Positions 52,425 through 62,263 of a stretch of 64,000 nt of DNA are shown here, one piece after another. This DNA comes from Psychroserpens sp. (GTDB taxonomy: Bacteria; Bacteroidota; Bacteroidia; Flavobacteriales; Flavobacteriaceae), in contig JAEPNY010000001.1 of the NCBI GenBank assembly GCA_017643165.1, forward strand, positions 434,001-498,000, read 5' to 3'. The notes under the pieces are model-generated. The model was not told where the DNA came from, did not search any database, and saw nothing but the letters and a program-made list of their open reading frames with translations. The number at the start of each line of letters is the position of its first letter. Positions within the stretch are counted from its first letter, which is position 1. The position numbers and the translations under genes were made by a program.

Positions 52425-54044
52425 ATGGTAAACCATACTCAAACTACGAAAACGATTTCGTTAGACTCCTACGGCATAAAGGATGCCACCGTGAGGTATC
52501 AATTATCTCCAAAAAAATTGCAAGAATTAACTATTGAAAAGGGATTAGGAAAAGAAACTTCAGATGGCACTCTAGCCATCAATACAGGCAAGTTTACAGG
52601 ACGTTCTCCACAAGACCGTTTCTTGGTTGAAGATGATTATACAAGAGACCACGTTTGGTGGGGAAAAACCAATAAAGGAATCTCACCTGAAAACTTTGAT
52701 TACTTGCAATCACAGATCGAACAGTATCTAAGCGGAAAAGAAATCTTTGTAAGAGATGGTTACGTTTGTGCTGACCCGAAATATAAAATGAACGTTAGAA
52801 CCATTACCGAGTATCCATGGTCTAATATGTTTATCTATAACATGTTCTTACGTCCTACGGAAGAAGAACTAGAGAACTTCCAAGAAGAATGGTTAGTGCT
52901 TTGTGCGCCTGGTTATTCATGTCCAGAGCCTGATAAATATGGTTTACGTCAAGGTAATTTCTCAATCTTAAACTTTACTAAGAAGATTGCCCTTATTGGT
53001 GGTTCAGCATATACAGGTGAGATGAAGAAAGGGATCTTCTCTGCCTTAAATATGATTCTACCAGTAGATAAGAACGTATTACCGATGCACTGTTCTGCTA
53101 ACGTAGGAGAAGCTGGAGACACCGCCTTATTCTTTGGGTTATCAGGAACAGGAAAAACAACCTTATCAGCCGATCCAGATCGTAGATTGATTGGTGATGA
53201 TGAACATGGATGGACTGCAGAAGACAGTATCTTCAATTTCGAAGGTGGCTGTTATGCTAAAGTAATTGATCTTACCGAAGAGAAAGAACCAGACATCTAC
53301 AGAGCGATCAAACCTGGTGCGATACTAGAGAATGTGATCTTTAAGGATAATGGCGAAGTGGATTATATGGATAGTACCATCACACAGAACACACGTGTGA
53401 GTTATCCAATCTATCACATTGATAACATCCAGACACCATCTTATGCTGAGAATCCAACAAACATATTCTTCTTGACCTGTGATGCTTTTGGTGTACTACC
53501 TCCAATATCTAAACTAACTCCGTCACAGGCAGCTTATCATTTTATTTCAGGATATACTGCTAAGGTAGCAGGAACAGAGGCTGGAATTACAGAACCAGTA
53601 CCATCATTCTCTGCGTGTTTTGGTGAGCCGTTTATGCCATTACATCCAACTAAATATGCTGAAATGCTAAGCAAGAAAATGAAAGATGCTGGTGTTAACG
53701 TATGGCTAGTTAATACAGGATGGACAGGTGGTTCGTACGGTGTTGGGACTAGAATGAAATTGAAGTATACTAGAGCCATGATTCAAGCAGTACTTAATGG
53801 AGATTTAGGATTATATAATTATGATGATTATCATATCCATTCGGTTTTCGGAGTCGCTCAACCAAGATCTTGTCCTGGAGTTCCAAAAGAGGTATTAAGC
53901 CCTAGAACGACATGGAATGACGATCAAGCATATTATACAACCGCCTTTAAATTAGCAAATTCATTTAGAGAGAACTTCAAGAAGTTTGAAGAGTTTGCTA
54001 GTGAAGAAATACGTCGAGGAGGTCCTCAACGCTATTCTTTCTAA
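52425..54044 (+). CDS. pckA: Phosphoenolpyruvate carboxykinase (ATP)
   Basis: 539 aa from the ATG at 52425; an in-frame TTG at 52398 would add nine residues but overlaps the -7 box. Converts oxaloacetate and ATP to PEP in gluconeogenesis. The P-loop GLSGTGKTTLSAD and the metal-binding LIGDDEHGW are intact, as is the NTGKFTGRSPQDRF substrate block. A strong terminator follows. Confidence 0.97.
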   Translation: MVNHTQTTKTISLDSYGIKDATVRYQLSPKKLQELTIEKGLGKETSDGTLAINTGKFTGRSPQDRFLVEDDYTRDHVWWGKTNKGISPENFDYLQSQIEQYLSGKEIFVRDGYVCADPKYKMNVRTITEYPWSNMFIYNMFLRPTEEELENFQEEWLVLCAPGYSCPEPDKYGLRQGNFSILNFTKKIALIGGSAYTGEMKKGIFSALNMILPVDKNVLPMHCSANVGEAGDTALFFGLSGTGKTTLSADPDRRLIGDDEHGWTAEDSIFNFEGGCYAKVIDLTEEKEPDIYRAIKPGAILENVIFKDNGEVDYMDSTITQNTRVSYPIYHIDNIQTPSYAENPTNIFFLTCDAFGVLPPISKLTPSQAAYHFISGYTAKVAGTEAGITEPVPSFSACFGEPFMPLHPTKYAEMLSKKMKDAGVNVWLVNTGWTGGSYGVGTRMKLKYTRAMIQAVLNGDLGLYNYDDYHIHSVFGVAQPRSCPGVPKEVLSPRTTWNDDQAYYTTAFKLANSFRENFKKFEEFASEEIRRGGPQRYSF

Positions 54045-54067
54045 AAGTGATTGTTAGCAACTAAAAC

Positions 54068-54102
54068 CAAAAAAGCGATTTCAATTTTGAAATCGCTTTT
54101 TT
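54068..54102. terminator. Terminator between pckA and hemD
   Basis: Perfect 14-bp stem AAAAAGCGATTTCA / TGAAATCGCTTTTT with a four-base loop. T-runs on both sides suit the convergent genes. Confidence 0.88.
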
Positions 54103-54123
54103 TATGAGGATAACTTTCTAAGT

Positions 54124-54876
54124 CTATTTTCCTTTGTTTGATTTTTCAATGTATTTCTCAAGCGCCATTGTCATCGAAGGGGTTTCTGGCGTTGGTGCCG
54201 AGATATCTACTCTTAGTCCACGTGCTTCTACGGCCTTAATAGTCGTATTTCCAAATACCGCAATTCGCGTATCATTTTGCTTAAAATCAGGAAAATTATG
54301 GAAAAGTGATTCAATACCTGATGGGCTAAAGAACACTAAAATATCATAATAAACATTGGCTAAATCAGATAAATCACTGATTACCGTTTTGTAGAATACA
54401 GCTTGTTTCCAGTCTACACTTAATCCATTCAGAATTTCAGGTACCTGAGGTTTTAATTTATCCGTTGTTGGAAGTAAAAATGTTTCATCCTTATATTTCT
54501 TGATTAAAGGTGATAAGTCTGAGAACGTACGTTTTCCAACATATATTTTACGCTTTCTGTATACCACATACTTCTGAAGGTAGTAAGCAACAGCTTCTGA
54601 CTGACAGAAATACTTCATTGTGTCAGGCACTTTAAATCGCATTTCATCTGCTACTCTAAAAAAATGGTCTACAGAATTACGACTGGTAAGAATGATAGCT
54701 GTGTATTGAGAAAGATCGACTTTTTGTTGTCTGATTTCTTTAGCTTCTACGCCTTCAACATGTATAAAAGGTCTAAAATCTATTTTGACTTTTTGCTTTT
54801 CCTGAAGATCGTAGTAAGGCGAATTTTCGATTTTAGGCTCAGGCTGAGATACTAAAATTGTCTTCACTTTCGTCAT
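54124..54876 (-). CDS. hemD: Uroporphyrinogen-III synthase
   Basis: 250 aa. Closes the linear tetrapyrrole hydroxymethylbilane to uroporphyrinogen III in haem synthesis. The two-domain HemD pattern is seen: AIILTSRNSVDHFF, then ILVFFSPSGIESLF, RIAVFGNTTIKAVEARG and PTPETPSM. Sequence conservation in HemD is low, so the call rests on these blocks and the DUF4271 neighbour seen next to hemD in flavobacteria. Confidence 0.85.
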   Translation of the reverse strand: MTKVKTILVSQPEPKIENSPYYDLQEKQKVKIDFRPFIHVEGVEAKEIRQQKVDLSQYTAIILTSRNSVDHFFRVADEMRFKVPDTMKYFCQSEAVAYYLQKYVVYRKRKIYVGKRTFSDLSPLIKKYKDETFLLPTTDKLKPQVPEILNGLSVDWKQAVFYKTVISDLSDLANVYYDILVFFSPSGIESLFHNFPDFKQNDTRIAVFGNTTIKAVEARGLRVDISAPTPETPSMTMALEKYIEKSNKGK

Positions 54877-54892
54877 ATTCCTAATCGTGTTT

Positions 54893-55546
54893 TTAAGCGT
54901 TGAAATCTTTAATTAACTTATATAAAATTAGATAAGGTCCAATTTCGAGAGCGCAAAGATACAAAATAAAATAGAAAAAATTGCCGAAAAGTAATTTTTG
55001 ATGATTTTTAAATGAAGTGATAAAACCGACTAAATTTATGAAAATCACTAACCCTATAATAATGTATATCAAAATTTTCGAAGGGGTAAGTGAGAATATT
55101 AAAACGCAATTCACTGGAAAAAGAAATAAACCCGAATAGTTTTTAAAAGTCGTCTTTTGAAATAAGTAAGCGTCAATAAGTTCATCAATTTCAAATAAGC
55201 TTGCTATCAAACGTTCTAGCAGAACTTTGATAAGCATAAGCACACCAACGCCAAAGAGTAACTTGAAAAATTGGTTTAGATTAAAATCAGCTGGATTAAT
55301 CAATGTTGAATAAGAAACATAGGCAAATACCGATATTGAAATGATTAGATTTATAAATAATAAGGCATCAAAACCATCAATAAACTTCTGATCTCTAGCG
55401 TAAATTTTGAGATATTTAGAATTTCCTATTACTGCGAGAAAATCTTTAAAGCGATGTGCATAAAGATACTTACTGAGCGTAATACAGATTAACGCGATCA
55501 CTAAAAAGGTGGTAAACCAATCATTAGAAACAATATCTCTTAGCAT
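54893..55546 (-). CDS. DUF4271 membrane protein
   Basis: 217 aa with about five or six transmembrane helices (for example residues 12-30, 62-80, 90-108, 142-160, 190-207). The N-terminus SNDWFTTFLVIALICITLSKYLY is the DUF4271 signature. Function unknown; it is cotranscribed with hemD (16-base gap), which may mean a link to haem or envelope. Confidence 0.75.
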   Translation of the reverse strand: MLRDIVSNDWFTTFLVIALICITLSKYLYAHRFKDFLAVIGNSKYLKIYARDQKFIDGFDALLFINLIISISVFAYVSYSTLINPADFNLNQFFKLLFGVGVLMLIKVLLERLIASLFEIDELIDAYLFQKTTFKNYSGLFLFPVNCVLIFSLTPSKILIYIIIGLVIFINLVGFITSFKNHQKLLFGNFFYFILYLCALEIGPYLILYKLIKDFNA

Positions 55547-55666
55547 GACGTAAAATTAGTAAGAATTTTAATGCCATGGTTTATGAATAATGCGTGTTTA
55601 CTTTCAGGTTTATTAACATTAACAATGTTTATGATTTTTCGGCTTAAATTTCAATAATAAATCACT

Positions 55667-55674
55667 TACTTTTG
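55667..55674 (+). promoter_or_regulatory. Candidate -7 promoter box of the glycosyltransferase operon
   Basis: TACTTTTG, a TAnnTTTG match 35 bases before the ATG at 55710. Confidence 0.45.
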
Positions 55675-55709
55675 CTTTGAACTAACAAACTCAGCTAACT
55701 AAAATCTAT

Positions 55710-56435
55710 ATGCAGGATGCACTTGTCATCATACCTACGTATAATGAGATAGAAAATATTGCAGCAATATTAGATGCAATTTTTAATCTTGAAAAATCAT
55801 TTGACGTTTTAGTTGTAGATGATAATTCTCCAGATGGCACTAGCGAAAAGGTCAAAGAATTACAATTACAATATAAGGAACAGTTGCATCTGCTCACTAG
55901 GGCGAATAAGACCGGCTTGGGAACGGCATATATAGCTGGCTTTAAATGGGCACTCAATCGTGATTATGATTATGTTTTTGAAATGGATGCCGATTTTTCA
56001 CATAATCCTAAAGATCTAATCAAATTGTATGATGCTTGTGCTACAGGAGGCGCAGATATGTCTATAGGATCCCGCTATGTTGATGGTGTTGTAAATGTTG
56101 TTAATTGGCCTGTAACACGCGTATTATTGTCGTATGGAGCATCAAAATACGTTAGATTTATAACGCGTATGAAGATATCTGATACAACAGCTGGTTTTGT
56201 TTGTTACAAAAGAAAAGTTTTGGAATCAATAAATCTCGATACCATCAAATTTGTTGGTTATGCATTCCAAATTGAAATGAAATTCAAAGCGCATCAGAAA
56301 AAGTTTAAAATTGTTGAGATTCCAGTCATTTTCACCGATCGAACAAAAGGGAAATCTAAAATGAGTGGTAGTATTATTTCTGAAGCTATTTTTGGAGTGA
56401 TTAATATGAAAGTAAAAAGTTTATTTGGCAAATAG
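55710..56435 (+). CDS. Polyprenol-phosphate mannosyltransferase-like GT2 enzyme
   Basis: 241 aa family 2 glycosyltransferase: IIPTYNEIENI, VVDDNSPDGT, the DxD-type MDADFSH, and SRYVDG with WP in the acceptor region. The order and the C-terminal FTDRTKGKSKMS are those of dolichyl/polyprenol-phosphate mannose synthases without the C-terminal membrane domain. It would make polyprenyl-phosphate-mannose for envelope glycosylation. The operon continues with a dihydroorotase-like gene. Confidence 0.88.
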   Translation: MQDALVIIPTYNEIENIAAILDAIFNLEKSFDVLVVDDNSPDGTSEKVKELQLQYKEQLHLLTRANKTGLGTAYIAGFKWALNRDYDYVFEMDADFSHNPKDLIKLYDACATGGADMSIGSRYVDGVVNVVNWPVTRVLLSYGASKYVRFITRMKISDTTAGFVCYKRKVLESINLDTIKFVGYAFQIEMKFKAHQKKFKIVEIPVIFTDRTKGKSKMSGSIISEAIFGVINMKVKSLFGK

Positions 56436-56436
56436 C

Positions 56437-57783
56437 ATGAAACAAAGAACAACATTAATAAAAAATGCCAAGATCGTTAACGAGGGGAACGTTTTCGAAG
56501 GTGATATCTTAATTGAAGGAGAATTTATAAGCGAGGTGTCAGAATCTATAAGTGCCAAGTCTGCAGATGTAGTGGTAATTGACGCGGAAGGTAATTATGT
56601 ATTCCCAGGCGCTATAGATGATCAGGTTCATTTTAGAGAGCCAGGTCTTACCCATAAAGCGGAAATCGAAACCGAATCTAGAGCCGCAATTGCAGGAGGT
56701 ATTACGTCATTTATAGAAATGCCTAATACAAATCCTCAAACGACAACGGTCGAAAAGTTAGAGGCGAAGTTTGATATCGCTGCTGAAAAAGCTTATGCTA
56801 ATTATTCGTTTATGTTTGGAGGAACAAACGATAATTTAGATGAGATTTTAAAGGTTGATCCAAAAGGTGTTGCCGGACTTAAACTGTTCTTAGGGTCTTC
56901 TACTGGTAATATGCTCGTTGATGATCCGCAGATCTTAGAGAAAATCTTTAGCAGTACTGATATGGTGATATCAGTGCATTGTGAAGATGAAGCAACTATT
57001 AGAAAAAATCTTCAGGATCATATCGATGAGTATGGAGAAGACATTCCAATTGAAAAGCATCCTGTAATCAGAAGCGAGGAGGCCTGCTATTTATCTTCAT
57101 CAAGGGCAATAGAACTTGCGAAGAAAACTGGTGCAAGATTGCATGTTTTTCACCTTTCAACAGGAAAAGAAACTAATTTATTTACCAATAAGATTCCGCT
57201 AAAGGATAAAAAGATCACTGCTGAAGTCTGTATTCATCATTTGTGGTTCAGTGATGAAGATTATAAGAAGAAAGGTACGCACATCAAATGGAATCCGGCC
57301 GTAAAGAAGGCTTCAGATAGAGATCAGCTTTGGGAAGCACTGTTAGACGATAGAATCGATGTTATTGCCACTGATCATGCACCTCATACTTTAGATGAGA
57401 AAGCTTCTGTTTATACTAAAGCACCGTCTGGCGGACCATTAGTTCAACATGCTTTAGTGGCCATGATTGAAATGTATCATATGGATAAAATTTCACTGCC
57501 TAAGATTGCAGAAAAAATGGCTCATAATCCTGCAATTTTATTTGATGTTGAAAAACGCGGGTACATTCGAGAAGGGTATTATGCAGATCTTGTTATCGTA
57601 GATATTAATAACCCTTGGACTGTAAATAAGGAAAACATTTTATACAAATGTGGTTGGTCGCCTTTTGAGGGAACGACGTTTAAATCTAGAATCACACATA
57701 CGATTCTTAACGGAACACTCGTTTATAATAATTTTAAAGTATTAGATGTTAAAGCTGCCAAGCGCTTAACTTTTGACAGATGA
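56437..57783 (+). CDS. Dihydroorotase-type amidohydrolase
   Basis: 448 aa from the ATG at 56437, one base after the previous stop; a TTG at 56425 overlaps that gene and is rejected. Amidohydrolase fold with the PGAIDDQVHFREPG block; the usual HVH is QVH here (Gln63, His65). Other ligand blocks are present: SVHCEDE, RLHVFHLST, and IATDHAPHTLDEK. Most likely a class I dihydroorotase of the Bacteroidota type; a related allantoinase or dihydropyrimidinase cannot be ruled out by eye. Confidence 0.85.
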   Translation: MKQRTTLIKNAKIVNEGNVFEGDILIEGEFISEVSESISAKSADVVVIDAEGNYVFPGAIDDQVHFREPGLTHKAEIETESRAAIAGGITSFIEMPNTNPQTTTVEKLEAKFDIAAEKAYANYSFMFGGTNDNLDEILKVDPKGVAGLKLFLGSSTGNMLVDDPQILEKIFSSTDMVISVHCEDEATIRKNLQDHIDEYGEDIPIEKHPVIRSEEACYLSSSRAIELAKKTGARLHVFHLSTGKETNLFTNKIPLKDKKITAEVCIHHLWFSDEDYKKKGTHIKWNPAVKKASDRDQLWEALLDDRIDVIATDHAPHTLDEKASVYTKAPSGGPLVQHALVAMIEMYHMDKISLPKIAEKMAHNPAILFDVEKRGYIREGYYADLVIVDINNPWTVNKENILYKCGWSPFEGTTFKSRITHTILNGTLVYNNFKVLDVKAAKRLTFDR

Positions 57784-58244
57784 AAAAAATCGTAATCATA
57801 GCTGTCGCATTAATCATGATGTCTTGCGATAGAACGGAGAAGCCACCCGTTCCAGATAACTTATTATCAAAAGATCAAATGGTAGAAGTGCTCTATGATG
57901 TTTATATTCTTAATGCGGCTAAAGGTGCCAGCAAAATTGTGCTCGAGAAGAATGGTATTTTTCCAGAAGACTATGTGTTTAAAAAGCACAATATAGACAG
58001 TTTGCAATTTGCAGAGAGTAACGCTTATTATGGTTTTTATGTTGATGAATATGAATCGATCATGGGGAAACTTGAAGAAAAGATCGATGCAAATCGTGAA
58101 AAATATCAAGTTTTAATCGATCAGGAAGTAGAAAATCGCAAACGAAGACAGGATTCTATTAAAAAATTGGCAGACACACTCACCGTTAAAAAGAAACCTA
58201 AACCAGCAAATAGAGTAGACTATAAAGACTATCCGAACGATTAA
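57780..58244 (+). CDS. DUF4296 lipoprotein
   Basis: 154 aa, ATGA overlap with the dihydroorotase gene. The lipobox is IMMSC (Cys about 16). DUF4296 signature: PPVPDNLLSKDQMVEVLYDVYILNAAK. The C-terminal third is a basic coiled coil (EVENRKRRQDSIKKLADTLTVKKK). Function unknown; the gene is confined to Bacteroidota. Its stop overlaps that of the convergent epimerase gene by four bases. Confidence 0.8.
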   Translation: MKKIVIIAVALIMMSCDRTEKPPVPDNLLSKDQMVEVLYDVYILNAAKGASKIVLEKNGIFPEDYVFKKHNIDSLQFAESNAYYGFYVDEYESIMGKLEEKIDANREKYQVLIDQEVENRKRRQDSIKKLADTLTVKKKPKPANRVDYKDYPND

Positions 58245-59257
58245 TTCAAATCTTTAAGATATAATTCGCATACCTTAGTTATTGAGCCATCAATCTGATT
58301 AAATTCAAAGTTAAGAGCTTTTCTTACTTTCGAATTATCATAAATAGTTGTGCCAGATAATGAATTAGCTAATTGTTTTGAAAGTTTACGTCGTTTTCCA
58401 AAAAACTTGTTATTAAGCCAGTCTAGTCTCCAAATCAATCCCAATAATGATGGTGATGCTAATTTGTGAGCAGGTTTTACGTTGAGAGCATGCGCTACTT
58501 TCTCTTGAAAATCTTTGAAAGGTAAGTTTTCTGAAATAACAATAAAGCGTTCATTAGAAATGGAACTTGCCATCAGTGTGGTCATCACTTTTACGACATC
58601 CCACACGTCAACATAAGCCGAACTACCTTTTGTATAATACGACATCCCTTTTTGGATCTTTCTAAAGATGCTGCCACTTCCGCCGCCTTTCCAGAACCCT
58701 GGACCTAATATTATTCCTGGATTGACAATAACTGTATTAATACCTTCTTGACTTCCTCGCCAGACCTCAAGTTCCGCACCATACTTGGTCATAGCATAGA
58801 CGCTATGGTCCAATTCAGGATTCCATTCCGTTTGTTCTGTGATTTTAGTTTCAGCATTGGTTTCCTCGCCAATTGCGGCAATTGAACTTACATAGCAGAG
58901 TTTGTGTACATTGTTTGTTATACACAGATTAACAATGTTAGCTGTGCCTTCCGTATTTATTTTCCTCAACTCTCGGTAACGATCGGGTTCAAAACTTACA
59001 AAAGCCGCAGAATGGTATACATGACTTACGCCTTCAAATGCCTTTTGCAGTGCTGGAATATCATTAAGATCAGCTTCAACCCATTCAATTCGATCAAATA
59101 AGTCATTAGGCGTATTACTATAATAGGAAAAGACTTTTTTTACGGTCTCCAATTTATGTCGACGTCTAAAAATCGCTCTAATGGGGAGTTCTTGATCTAA
59201 GAGTTGAAACAACAAATGAGAACCAACTAAACCCGTACCGCCTGTAACTAGAATCAT
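58241..59257 (-). CDS. NAD-dependent epimerase/dehydratase family protein
   Basis: 338 aa extended SDR. Rossmann loop GGTGLVGSHLLFQL, the VYHSAAFVSF block and the catalytic YAMTKYGAE (Tyr-x-x-x-Lys). The substrate region resembles dihydroflavonol-4-reductase or sterol-dehydrogenase-like members (IVNPGIILGPGFWKGG, SAYVDVWDVVKVM). The substrate cannot be assigned. Confidence 0.88.
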   Translation of the reverse strand: MILVTGGTGLVGSHLLFQLLDQELPIRAIFRRRHKLETVKKVFSYYSNTPNDLFDRIEWVEADLNDIPALQKAFEGVSHVYHSAAFVSFEPDRYRELRKINTEGTANIVNLCITNNVHKLCYVSSIAAIGEETNAETKITEQTEWNPELDHSVYAMTKYGAELEVWRGSQEGINTVIVNPGIILGPGFWKGGGSGSIFRKIQKGMSYYTKGSSAYVDVWDVVKVMTTLMASSISNERFIVISENLPFKDFQEKVAHALNVKPAHKLASPSLLGLIWRLDWLNNKFFGKRRKLSKQLANSLSGTTIYDNSKVRKALNFEFNQIDGSITKVCELYLKDLN

Positions 59258-59295
59258 TTTGTAAAATTACTCTTTTTTCTTTTGAGGTATAAATC

Positions 59296-59303
59296 TATCT
59301 TTG
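59296..59303 (+). promoter_or_regulatory. Candidate -7 promoter box of tyrS
   Basis: TATCTTTG, perfect TAnnTTTG, 24 bases before the tyrS ATG; the gene is divergent from the epimerase gene. Confidence 0.5.
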
Positions 59304-59327
59304 CCAAAGATTTCTAAAAAATACATT

Positions 59328-60620
59328 ATGATTAAGAATTTCGTAGAAGAATTGAAATGGAGAGGTATGATACACGATACGATGCCTGGTGCTGAAGAAC
59401 ATTTGATGGAGGCTATGCGATCAGCGTATATCGGATTTGATCCTACTGCAGATTCTTTACATATAGGAAATCTTGTTCCAATTATGTTACTGGCGCATTA
59501 TCAACGTTGTGGTCACAAACCATTTGCTTTGGTAGGTGGAGCTACAGGTATGATTGGAGATCCTTCCGGTAAATCTAGCGAGCGTAATTTATTAGATGAA
59601 GCGGCATTGCGTCACAATGAAAATGCTATTAAAAACCAATTAGCACATTTCTTAGATTTTGATAGTGATGCTTCAAATGCTGCGGTTCTGGTCAATAATT
59701 ATGATTGGATGAAGGAATTCTCTTTTTTAGAATTTATACGTGACGTTGGGAAACATATCACTGTAAATTATATGATGGCTAAGGATTCTGTTAAAAACAG
59801 AATTTCTTCTGATTCGAGTGAAGGCATGTCCTTTACAGAATTCACCTATCAATTAGTTCAGGGATATGATTTTCTGCATTTATTTAGAGCTTCTAATTGT
59901 ACGATACAGATGGGAGGAAGCGATCAGTGGGGAAATATAACTACTGGTACAGAGCTTATTCGTCGAATAGCACAGGGGAAAGGTTTTGCAATTACTTGTC
60001 CGTTGATTACAAAAAGCGATGGATCGAAGTTTGGTAAGTCTGAAGGTGGAAATGTTTGGTTAGACGCTAATCGTACGTCACCTTATAAATTTTATCAATA
60101 CTGGTTAAATTCTAGCGATGAAGACGCTGAAAAGTATATTAAAATATTTACGTTTTTAGATGAGCAAGCCATTGAAGACATAGTAAAAAGTCATTCTGAA
60201 GCGCCACATCTTAGACAATTACAACGTCGATTAGCACAAGAAATTACCACAATGGTACATTCAGCAGAAGACTGTGAAAATGCTGAAAAGGCCTCAAATA
60301 TTTTATTTAGTAAATCATTTAAGTCCGATATTCAAACTTTAGATGAAAAGACATTTTTGGATGTTTTCGAAGGTGTCCCTCAAGCTGAAATTGAGAAATC
60401 TGAATTAAGTACACTTAATATGATTGGAGCGCTTGCTGCAAAAACCAATTTCTTAGCTTCTAATAGTGATGCGAGACGCGCATTAAAAGAAAATGCAGTT
60501 TCAGTTAATAAAGAAAAAGTAAAGGAAGATTATCAATTGTCTGAAGTTGATCTTATAAATGGTAAATATATTATACTTAATAAAGGGAAACGAAATACCT
60601 ATATCATTAAGATTGTATAA
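59328..60620 (+). CDS. tyrS: Tyrosine-tRNA ligase
   Basis: 430 aa from the ATG at 59328; an in-frame TTG at 59301 lies inside the -7 box. Class I: HIGH motif [15 protein letters not shown]-type KFGKSEGGN, and the tyrosine pocket MGGSDQWGN. The C-terminal S4 domain ([22 protein letters not shown]) is present. The terminator at 60627 follows. Confidence 0.96.
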   Translation: MIKNFVEELKWRGMIHDTMPGAEEHLMEAMRSAYIGFDPTADSLHIGNLVPIMLLAHYQRCGHKPFALVGGATGMIGDPSGKSSERNLLDEAALRHNENAIKNQLAHFLDFDSDASNAAVLVNNYDWMKEFSFLEFIRDVGKHITVNYMMAKDSVKNRISSDSSEGMSFTEFTYQLVQGYDFLHLFRASNCTIQMGGSDQWGNITTGTELIRRIAQGKGFAITCPLITKSDGSKFGKSEGGNVWLDANRTSPYKFYQYWLNSSDEDAEKYIKIFTFLDEQAIEDIVKSHSEAPHLRQLQRRLAQEITTMVHSAEDCENAEKASNILFSKSFKSDIQTLDEKTFLDVFEGVPQAEIEKSELSTLNMIGALAAKTNFLASNSDARRALKENAVSVNKEKVKEDYQLSEVDLINGKYIILNKGKRNTYIIKIV

Positions 60621-60626
60621 TACACA

Positions 60627-60653
60627 AAACGCCTGATAAATTATCAGGCGTTT
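60627..60653. terminator. Terminator between tyrS and the YHS gene
   Basis: Stem AAACGCCTGATA / TATCAGGCGTTT with a short loop. The T-run is short on the plus strand; it lies 58 bases past the stop of the convergent gene. Confidence 0.7.
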
Positions 60654-60710
60654 GTCATTAACCAACCAACTATTTTTGGAGCTCATCTTTCTTTTTCATA
60701 GAATTCTATT

Positions 60711-61157
60711 TTAGAAATTCATAGCTTCCCAGTTTTTGTCGGCAATTTCTTGTAAACCTTTCACATCATTTTCTAACCAAAGCTCCAAGGTGTTAGTTCC
60801 CCATGCATTGTAGAATAAATACAGCTTGTTATCTCTGATCTCAAAAGTTTTCGGATTAATTTTTACCTTTTTGTTTTTTAAAGCGATAGCGTAGGCGCAG
60901 TATCCTCCATATTCAGGAAGATATGCCTCAGGATCTTTTATAAATTTCTCTAGATTTTCTTTTGAAGAGAATTTAAAGTTTGATCCTCCATATGACGTCT
61001 GATAGTCATTAGAGCCTTTTATTGCCTTATTCTTGAAATAAGAGGTTACATCGTAACCTTCGGCTACAAATCCTTTCTGTGTATTCAGATCGAGGTCTTG
61101 AGCTTCGATTTGAAATGCGCCAAAAACCGCAATTAGTGTAATTAATAATGTTTTCAT
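60711..61157 (-). CDS. Secreted YHS domain protein
   Basis: 148 aa with a signal peptide (ends about IEAQ, residue 20). The mature part contains the YHS-like layout: GFVAEGYDVTSYF, KGSNDYQTSYGGSNFKFSSKENLEKFIKDPEAYLPEYGGYCAYAIA. Function in flavobacteria unknown; YHS domains often bind metal, but the metal ligands are not obvious. It lies 30 bases downstream of the LuxE-like gene on the same strand. Confidence 0.8.
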   Translation of the reverse strand: MKTLLITLIAVFGAFQIEAQDLDLNTQKGFVAEGYDVTSYFKNKAIKGSNDYQTSYGGSNFKFSSKENLEKFIKDPEAYLPEYGGYCAYAIALKNKKVKINPKTFEIRDNKLYLFYNAWGTNTLELWLENDVKGLQEIADKNWEAMNF

Positions 61158-61187
61158 AGAAAACTAGTCGAGATCAATGACTAGACT

Positions 61188-62168
61188 TTACAGTACCATC
61201 AAATTACAACCTCTAATGTCGCTAGAATCAAATCGTCCGATAATTTCGAAGGATTTATCATCATATACACGTCCCAGGTCTTGTGTTGCAATAAATGAAC
61301 ATGAATTTATGTTGGCGAGATCAATAATATTAATGCCGCCTGTTTTTGATGAGTCATGCAATGTTAAGGCATCTTCTGGATCACGTGTTAAAACACGCAT
61401 CCAATTAGGGCAATGAAAACGTCCATTGCCTTTTGAATAGGCTTGACTTAATAATTCGGTCATACCATATTCACTATGGATTTGACTAACACCAAATCCA
61501 GATTTTAAAATAGAATGAAGTTCTTCACGAATGAGTTCTTTACGTCGACCTTTCATACCTCCAGTTTCCATAACAACTGTATTCTTAAGATCAAAAGTAT
61601 GGGATTCAACTAGATCTAACAGTGCAAATGACACACCAATTAGTAAAACCTTTTTCCCAGAATTATCTAACGCGACTAGTTGTGATTTTAAATCATTGAG
61701 ATTATTTAAATAGAATCCACTTTCTTCATGTTTTGAGTGATTGATCATATCACGAACCATATAGATTAATGATGACCCTTCACGTTCTAAATAACTAGGT
61801 AGTAGAGCTAAAACGACATAGTCCTCTATTGAACCATAAAACCATGCGAAGGCATTTCGAAAGCTTGATTGATAAATCGAGAGATCCGCAACAAAGTGCT
61901 TACTCAAAACAGAACCAGTTGTTCCACTACTAGTAAATGTTGTCTCAATAGGTGATGTGGTACTGACAACGTTATGGCTTTTAAAAAACTGAATCGGTAG
62001 AAAAGGAATATCGTTCAAAGATCTAACATCGCTAGGATGCACATACAATAGATCACAAAAAGAACGGTAGATCGCATTATTTTCAAACTGATGTCGAAAG
62101 GTTTGCAACGCTAGTGACTGAAAGTCTTCTTCAGTTGAAATTGAAAAGATTTTTTGCGGATCTATCAT
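61188..62168 (-). CDS. LuxE/PaaK-like acyl-activating enzyme
   Basis: 326 aa. LuxE-type acyl-protein synthetase/adenylate-forming fold: the P-loop TFTSSGTTGS (about residues 81-90), the METGGMKGRRKE block and the IHSEYGMTELLSQAY motif. It lacks a full second domain, as is usual for the LuxE group. Presumably activates a fatty or other acid as an acyl-adenylate for a partner not identified here. It lies in a small operon with the YHS gene. Confidence 0.85.
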   Translation of the reverse strand: MIDPQKIFSISTEEDFQSLALQTFRHQFENNAIYRSFCDLLYVHPSDVRSLNDIPFLPIQFFKSHNVVSTTSPIETTFTSSGTTGSVLSKHFVADLSIYQSSFRNAFAWFYGSIEDYVVLALLPSYLEREGSSLIYMVRDMINHSKHEESGFYLNNLNDLKSQLVALDNSGKKVLLIGVSFALLDLVESHTFDLKNTVVMETGGMKGRRKELIREELHSILKSGFGVSQIHSEYGMTELLSQAYSKGNGRFHCPNWMRVLTRDPEDALTLHDSSKTGGINIIDLANINSCSFIATQDLGRVYDDKSFEIIGRFDSSDIRGCNLMVL

Positions 62169-62210
62169 TAGTGCAAAAATAAGATATAGCTAACTAACTT
62201 GAGCAAATAA

Positions 62211-62246
62211 AAAAAGCGTTGTCATTATTGACAACGCTTTTTTATA
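62211..62246. terminator. Terminator between the T9SS gene and the LuxE-like gene
   Basis: Stem AAAAAGCGTTGTCA / TGACAACGCTTTTT with a four-base loop. It is 18 bases past the stop of the right-edge T9SS gene and upstream of the LuxE-like gene on the same strand. Confidence 0.85.
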
Positions 62247-62263
62247 AATAGTTATATGTGTTT

